A stretch of DNA of 64,000 nucleotides from Ensifer adhaerens (GTDB lineage: Bacteria; Pseudomonadota; Alphaproteobacteria; Rhizobiales; Rhizobiaceae): the NCBI RefSeq assembly GCF_000697965.2, contig NZ_CP015882.1:682001-746000 (forward strand), given 5' to 3'. The position numbers were made by a program, and so were the translations under genes. Positions within the stretch are counted from its first letter, which is position 1. Every line of letters begins with the position of its first letter. Of this stretch, positions 60,680 to 64,000 are shown piece after piece. The notes beneath the pieces are model-generated. The model saw only the letters and a program-made list of their open reading frames with translations, did no database searches and was not told the origin of the DNA.

Positions 60680-61258
60680 TTACGGCGCTGTAAAGACACC
60701 CAGATTGACAAGCTGGACGCGTCTGTTGCTGGCCGCATCGCCTTTCGAGCCGTCGATTGGGAAATACTCGCCGACACCAACTGCGTAGAGTCGATCAGGG
60801 TCGACCGCGAATGTCGTTGAGAGAATCTCCCCTATGGCTGCGGCCCGTTTCTCGCTGAGGTCCAAATTATGTTTGTCGCTGCCTGTTGAACTCGAGTGGC
60901 CGACAATGAGGAACTTGTAGGCCCAGAGATTCGGATGATGAAGCGCATCGGCAATCAAGCCGAGCGTCCTGTAGGACTCTGGCTTGATCATGACCGAGTC
61001 GTTCTCGAAGTCGATCTCGACAACCATTTGCGGAAGCTTGGCGATCTTGCCCCAGTTCGGAAGTGATGCCATCGCCACTCCGCCCCCGTCTATAGCTTCC
61101 TGGCGGAGAATGGCGATGTCGATGAACGGAGCCGCGCGAACGATCTTGCCAAGCCCTGAGACGATCCGTTGTTCGGAGACCTCCTGAGCGGCCGCGAAAT
61201 CCGGTGCCATCGATGCAGCGAGTGAAAGTGTGAGGAGTAGGGAACGAATCCTGGTCAT
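60680..61258 (-). CDS. OmpA-family protein
   Basis: 192 residues. Signal peptide (MTRIRSLLLTLSLAASMAPD), then an OmpA C-terminal domain: VVEIDFENDSVMIKPESYRT, LIVGHSSSTGSDKHNLDLSE (peptidoglycan-contact region), KRAAAIGEILSTTFAVDPDR, GVGEYFPIDGSKGDAASNRR. It probably binds peptidoglycan in the periplasm. ATG 61258 has GGAGG at 7 nt and follows the Cys-rich gene stop by 4 bp, so the two are one unit. Confidence 0.9.
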   Translation of the reverse strand: MTRIRSLLLTLSLAASMAPDFAAAQEVSEQRIVSGLGKIVRAAPFIDIAILRQEAIDGGGVAMASLPNWGKIAKLPQMVVEIDFENDSVMIKPESYRTLGLIADALHHPNLWAYKFLIVGHSSSTGSDKHNLDLSEKRAAAIGEILSTTFAVDPDRLYAVGVGEYFPIDGSKGDAASNRRVQLVNLGVFTAP

Positions 61259-61262
61259 ATGA

Positions 61263-61682
61263 CTACCTCCAGCCGGCATCGGTGATCGCCTGATTACACG
61301 CGTTACCCACGCGCTTTTCGGCCTTGATAAGGCATGCCAGGCGGTAACCGTCGCCCTTCACGCTCGAGCAGAGCTGCGCGATATCGTGTTTGCAGACATT
61401 CGCGTATGCGGCCTGGGCCTGCTCCCGTTGGCTGATCGAGGTGAGCACAGTCGATATCGATCCGATGCAGAGCGGTGAGATTTTGGCTGCGTTTTTCTGG
61501 AGGCAATCGGCAATCCGCCCGTTGCCGAGATTGAGGCCGTGGCAGAACTTCTTGATGTCGGCACCGCAGTCCTGCGCCAGTTTCGTGACGGCGTCGGCGT
61601 AGCTAAGTGTTTCTGCGCGCGTCGCCCCCGCTAACGCGAGACCGATTAACAGTGTGGCTATTATGGCACTTTTTGTCTTCAA
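61263..61682 (-). CDS. Exported cysteine-rich repeat protein
   Basis: 139 residues with signal peptide (AIIATLLIGLALAGATRA). Two ~45-residue repeats with the Cys spacing of the GLG1-type Cys-rich repeat: DCGADIKKFCHGLNLGNGRI then DCLQKN...LC, and VCKHDIAQLCSSVKGDGYRL then CLIKAEKRVGNAC. Periplasmic; function unknown. Start TTG 61682 with GGAG at 8 nt. Co-transcribed with the OmpA-like gene. Confidence 0.85.
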   Translation of the reverse strand: MKTKSAIIATLLIGLALAGATRAETLSYADAVTKLAQDCGADIKKFCHGLNLGNGRIADCLQKNAAKISPLCIGSISTVLTSISQREQAQAAYANVCKHDIAQLCSSVKGDGYRLACLIKAEKRVGNACNQAITDAGWR

Positions 61683-61767
61683 GGCTTCGTCTCCTTCAGT
61701 TCTGAGGTGGCTCGATTTCTTTGGACAGGAGCCCGCAGAATCTTATTCCCGCGATCTGATACCCGGT

Positions 61768-61862
61768 CTAAGTGCTCACGAAGCCAGCCGTGCCGGCAAT
61801 GAGAAAGAGGGGGAGGTTTGGATGATGGGTACAAGATCTGAAACGACGGGTGGCGGCTTCAT
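61768..61862 (-). pseudogene. 5' fragment of a second DUF2721 gene
   Basis: Reverse strand reads MKPPPVVSDLVPIIQTS, then after a one-base shift PLFLIAGTAGFVST*, nearly the start of the intact DUF2721 protein at 62720 (MDTPPIVNDLASVIQTSLAP, VFLLAGTAGFVSI). Truncated and frameshifted. Confidence 0.7.
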
Positions 61863-61914
61863 CTGTGGTCCTTCGGCATTTTGGCTGAGAGTACCTGGAT
61901 AAGAGCATATTGTC

Positions 61915-62072
61915 GGCCTTGGGGAAAAGTTATCGACGCTTGCGCGATCCACCGGCCCCTCTTCGGGATAGTGTCCATTGGACCCCATCGAGAAGGTTCC
62001 GCCTTCGATGAGGATCATGCCGGCGCGCGCGCGCGCTGCAACGGTGGTTCCGTGAGTCGATTTCAAAGTCAC
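61915..62072 (-). pseudogene. N-terminal fragment of a sulfatase-modifying-factor (FGE)-like gene
   Basis: Reverse strand reads MILIEGGTFSMGSNGHYPEE, then GPVDRASVDNF, the first strand of formylglycine-generating-enzyme domains (M-V-x-I-P-G-G-x-F-x-M-G-S-x-x-x-Y-P-E-E-x-P-x-x-x-V-x-V-x-x-F). It then loses similarity and runs into the DUF2721 fragment. About 35 residues of a ~300-residue protein remain. Confidence 0.65.
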
Positions 62073-62119
62073 GCTCGCCCCTTGACCCCCATGACGACAA
62101 CGCGTTCACAACGCTTGGT

Positions 62120-62167
62120 TACAGCGTTACAGTAAGCGCAAGTGCGTCGCTTGCCATTTAATGCCAA
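62120..62167. repeat. Imperfect ~48-bp repeat (partner at 58159-58207)
   Basis: Lies about 100 bp downstream of the DUF2721 stop. See the partner entry for the shared blocks. Confidence 0.65.
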
Positions 62168-62267
62168 GGGCACTTGACCGCCCACAAAATTCAGAGTTTC
62201 CAGCGGGGGCAGCGGCCTCTATTCAAGTTAACCGAGATGTCGGTTATGCTGGTGCCCAGTCGCTTGA

Positions 62268-62720
62268 TCAGTCTTGCACCGTGGTTACCTGCTCGGATCG
62301 AATCTGCCGCAGCATGTTTCGTCCCGCGATAACCATTTCAAACAGGAATGCAACGAGGGATCCAATGAGACAGACTATGGCGCCTCCAAAGAACCAGAAG
62401 AGATTTTCATGGCGTATGCCTATGGCCAGAGACCCAGCAAGTAGATTTAGGATTGCGCCTCCCGTGCAAATGCCGGCCACTACTCCAAGCACTACCGCAA
62501 CCTCCAGTGCAAGTGCCCTTCGCCGCAGATAGGCGAGCTGCATGCGAAACAACTTGCCCTGCTTACCCTTATCCGCGACCTCGTTCAGCCGGTCCGATAC
62601 TCTCCCGAGGCGAATGGTGTAGATACTGACAAAGCCTGCGGTACCAGCCAACAAAAAGACCGGCGCAAGGGATGTTTGTATGACAGAGGCAAGGTCGTTG
62701 ACGATCGGCGGTGTGTCCAT
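62268..62720 (-). CDS. DUF2721 membrane protein
   Basis: 150 residues with three hydrophobic segments: SLAPVFLLAGTAGFVSIYTI, VVLGVVAGICTGGAILNLLA and WFFGGAIVCLIGSLVAFLFE, and a basic loop (RLGRVSDRLNEVADKGKQGK). Family of unknown function. ATG 62720 lies 9 bp after the MscS stop, so it is the downstream gene of that operon. Confidence 0.88.
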   Translation of the reverse strand: MDTPPIVNDLASVIQTSLAPVFLLAGTAGFVSIYTIRLGRVSDRLNEVADKGKQGKLFRMQLAYLRRRALALEVAVVLGVVAGICTGGAILNLLAGSLAIGIRHENLFWFFGGAIVCLIGSLVAFLFEMVIAGRNMLRQIRSEQVTTVQD

Positions 62721-62728
62721 AATTCCTC

Positions 62729-64000
62729 TCAGGAAGCTAGCCCATCTGGCCCCGGTGGAGCAGTGATGCCTTGAAGTTGCCGCGTGGCGTGAGCCGCAGC
62801 AGCTGAACCTTTGTCATCACCGCTCACCTGGACCACAGGCTGAGCGAAATCGATCCCGTTGTCGCCGAAGGCCTGCATTAGCATCGCATATGCCTTGCGG
62901 CGGATCATGGTTTGATCGCCTGGCTTGCAGGTGAAGCCAACGCCGAGTTCGATGCCGTACTCGCCAATTTGCTCAACGCCCTTGAGCTTGAGCGGCTCGA
63001 TGAATGACGAGCCGAGCTCCGGATCGGCGAGCAATTGCCCGCCGATCGTCTTGATCAGCTTGCGAACCTTATCAAGATCAGTTTTGAAGGGGACACGGAC
63101 GCGGAACTTATCAACCGTCCAGTCACGGCTCAAATTCTTGATGGCGCCAAGCGAACCGAAGGGCACCGTGAATATCGGTCCGCGATGGTGCCGCAACCGC
63201 ACCGATCGTAAGCTAAAAGACTCGACTGTGCCGGTGTAACTTCCCGCCTCAATATATTCCCCGACGCGGAATGCATCGTCCAAAAGGTAAAAAATACCGC
63301 TGACGACGTCCTTGACGAGCGTCTGTGAACCGAACCCGATCGCCACGCCGACCACGCCCGCACCGGCGATGAGCGGGCCGATCTGAACCCCCATCTGCGA
63401 GAGAACGGTAAGGGCGGCCACACCAAGAAGCCCCGCGGCCAAGGCGTTGCGAAAGACCGGCAACAGGGTGCGAAGCCGGCCTTGGCGGGCGTTCTCATTC
63501 GGTGTGAGTGCTCCTCCATCGCCAACGCGGCCGAGTTGACGGGCAATGTAAGCTTTCCCCAACTGCCAAACGAGGTCGATGACCAGCAAAATGACGACGC
63601 TGTTGAATGCGCCGGCTATGATTGTCTTGGCGAGCGCCAGCTGACCGGTAATGGGCTGGAAATGGTGATGCCAAACGAATACGATCCAATCCACTGCGAT
63701 GATGATGATGATAGCTCGGGCGCCCCGAACAAGCAGCACTGTCTTCGGATCTGTCGCACCATCGTCATTCCAGCGGGAAGCCGCAAACGCGTGGCTCAGC
63801 TCGTCAGCGATTGACAGGACACGGGGCACAACGACAAACATAATGCCGAGCCAAAACAGCGCCAGGAAACCACCGCACCAGAGCAGCCAGAGTGTTACGA
63901 CGCCGGCAATGCCGGTGGTCCGAGGCACGCGTCGTCCCAAAAGCTGTGCATCATCGCTGGAGCGGTTGCGGCCGATAGCTTCGATCGCGATCAGAAGAAG
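62729..64000 (-). CDS. MscS-family mechanosensitive channel (5' end outside window)
   Basis: At least 423 residues; the frame is open to the window edge (upstream residues include AIEAIGRNRSSDDAQLLGRR), so the start lies beyond 64000. Four membrane segments are visible, then the pore helix region GPLIAGAGVVGVAIGFGSQT with LVKDVVSGIFYLLDDAFRVG, the beta domain (DYIEAG-like EYIEAGSYTGTVESFSLRSV, PIFTVPFGSLGAIKNLSRDW) and the C-terminal alpha/beta cage (FGDNGIDFAQP). It releases solutes on hypo-osmotic shock. Operon with DUF2721. Confidence 0.9.
   Translation of the reverse strand, partial: LLLIAIEAIGRNRSSDDAQLLGRRVPRTTGIAGVVTLWLLWCGGFLALFWLGIMFVVVPRVLSIADELSHAFAASRWNDDGATDPKTVLLVRGARAIIIIIAVDWIVFVWHHHFQPITGQLALAKTIIAGAFNSVVILLVIDLVWQLGKAYIARQLGRVGDGGALTPNENARQGRLRTLLPVFRNALAAGLLGVAALTVLSQMGVQIGPLIAGAGVVGVAIGFGSQTLVKDVVSGIFYLLDDAFRVGEYIEAGSYTGTVESFSLRSVRLRHHRGPIFTVPFGSLGAIKNLSRDWTVDKFRVRVPFKTDLDKVRKLIKTIGGQLLADPELGSSFIEPLKLKGVEQIGEYGIELGVGFTCKPGDQTMIRRKAYAMLMQAFGDNGIDFAQPVVQVSGDDKGSAAAAHATRQLQGITAPPGPDGLAS

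Overview
The window looks like accessory DNA of an alphaproteobacterium of the order Hyphomicrobiales (Rhizobiales), most like Rhizobiaceae or a close relative. The evidence is high GC, many small rhizobial families (DUF982, DUF1236, DUF1328, DUF2934, DUF3309, BA14K, TIGR02587/TIGR02588), HWE-type histidine kinases, an EcfG-like sigma factor and IS21/Tn3 elements. I saw no rRNA, tRNA, replication or core housekeeping genes, so a plasmid, chromid or genomic island is likely (inference).

Layout. 1-6066: a PLP amino-acid decarboxylase (cut by the window start), an AspT-type antiporter, a porin and a coiled-coil exported protein; the first two suggest a decarboxylation/antiport acid-resistance pair. 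6286-10808: a frameshifted adenylate cyclase-TPR gene, a DUF982 gene and an ABC exporter-like protein. 8.4-41.7 kb: a general-stress island. It holds an EcfG-like sigma factor (22526-23044), a NepR-like anti-sigma candidate (16583-16783), a PhyR-like response regulator with unusual domain order (16814-17431), a PAS-HWE kinase (40644-41669), and about 20 copies of the EcfG promoter GGAAC-N16/17-NGTT (equivalently GGAAC-N18/19-TT). Nearly all copies lie just upstream of small stress genes: DUF892, CsbD, DUF1328, LtrA, a PPOX-fold protein, TIGR02587/88 and others. The island also carries DNA repair or topology genes (3-methyladenine glycosylase, topoisomerase IB) and a bacteriophytochrome operon (heme oxygenase, BphP-HWE kinase, hybrid kinase; 28740-34018). 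42047-47959: a translationally coupled operon of CHASE3 hybrid kinase, CheR, CheB and receiver-HWE kinase, with no chemoreceptor or CheA.

48385-54794: a Tn3-family transposon whose transposase is frameshifted near its N-terminus and split by an intact IS21-family element with a 7-bp target duplication. 54826-64000: envelope genes (two beta-barrel proteins, a DUF900 lipoprotein hydrolase, DUF1254/DUF1214, DUF2147, an OmpA-like protein, a Cys-rich protein, DUF2721, and an MscS channel that runs off the window end), with gene remnants and a repeated intergenic segment.

Working model (inference): sensory HWE kinases (PAS, phytochrome, receiver-linked) feed the PhyR-like/NepR-like pair. That pair frees the EcfG-like sigma factor, which transcribes its own gene and the surrounding stress genes. 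Many remnants (isochorismatase, HD hydrolase, BON, DUF982, sulfatase-modifying factor, DUF2721, IS21) show that the region turns over quickly.
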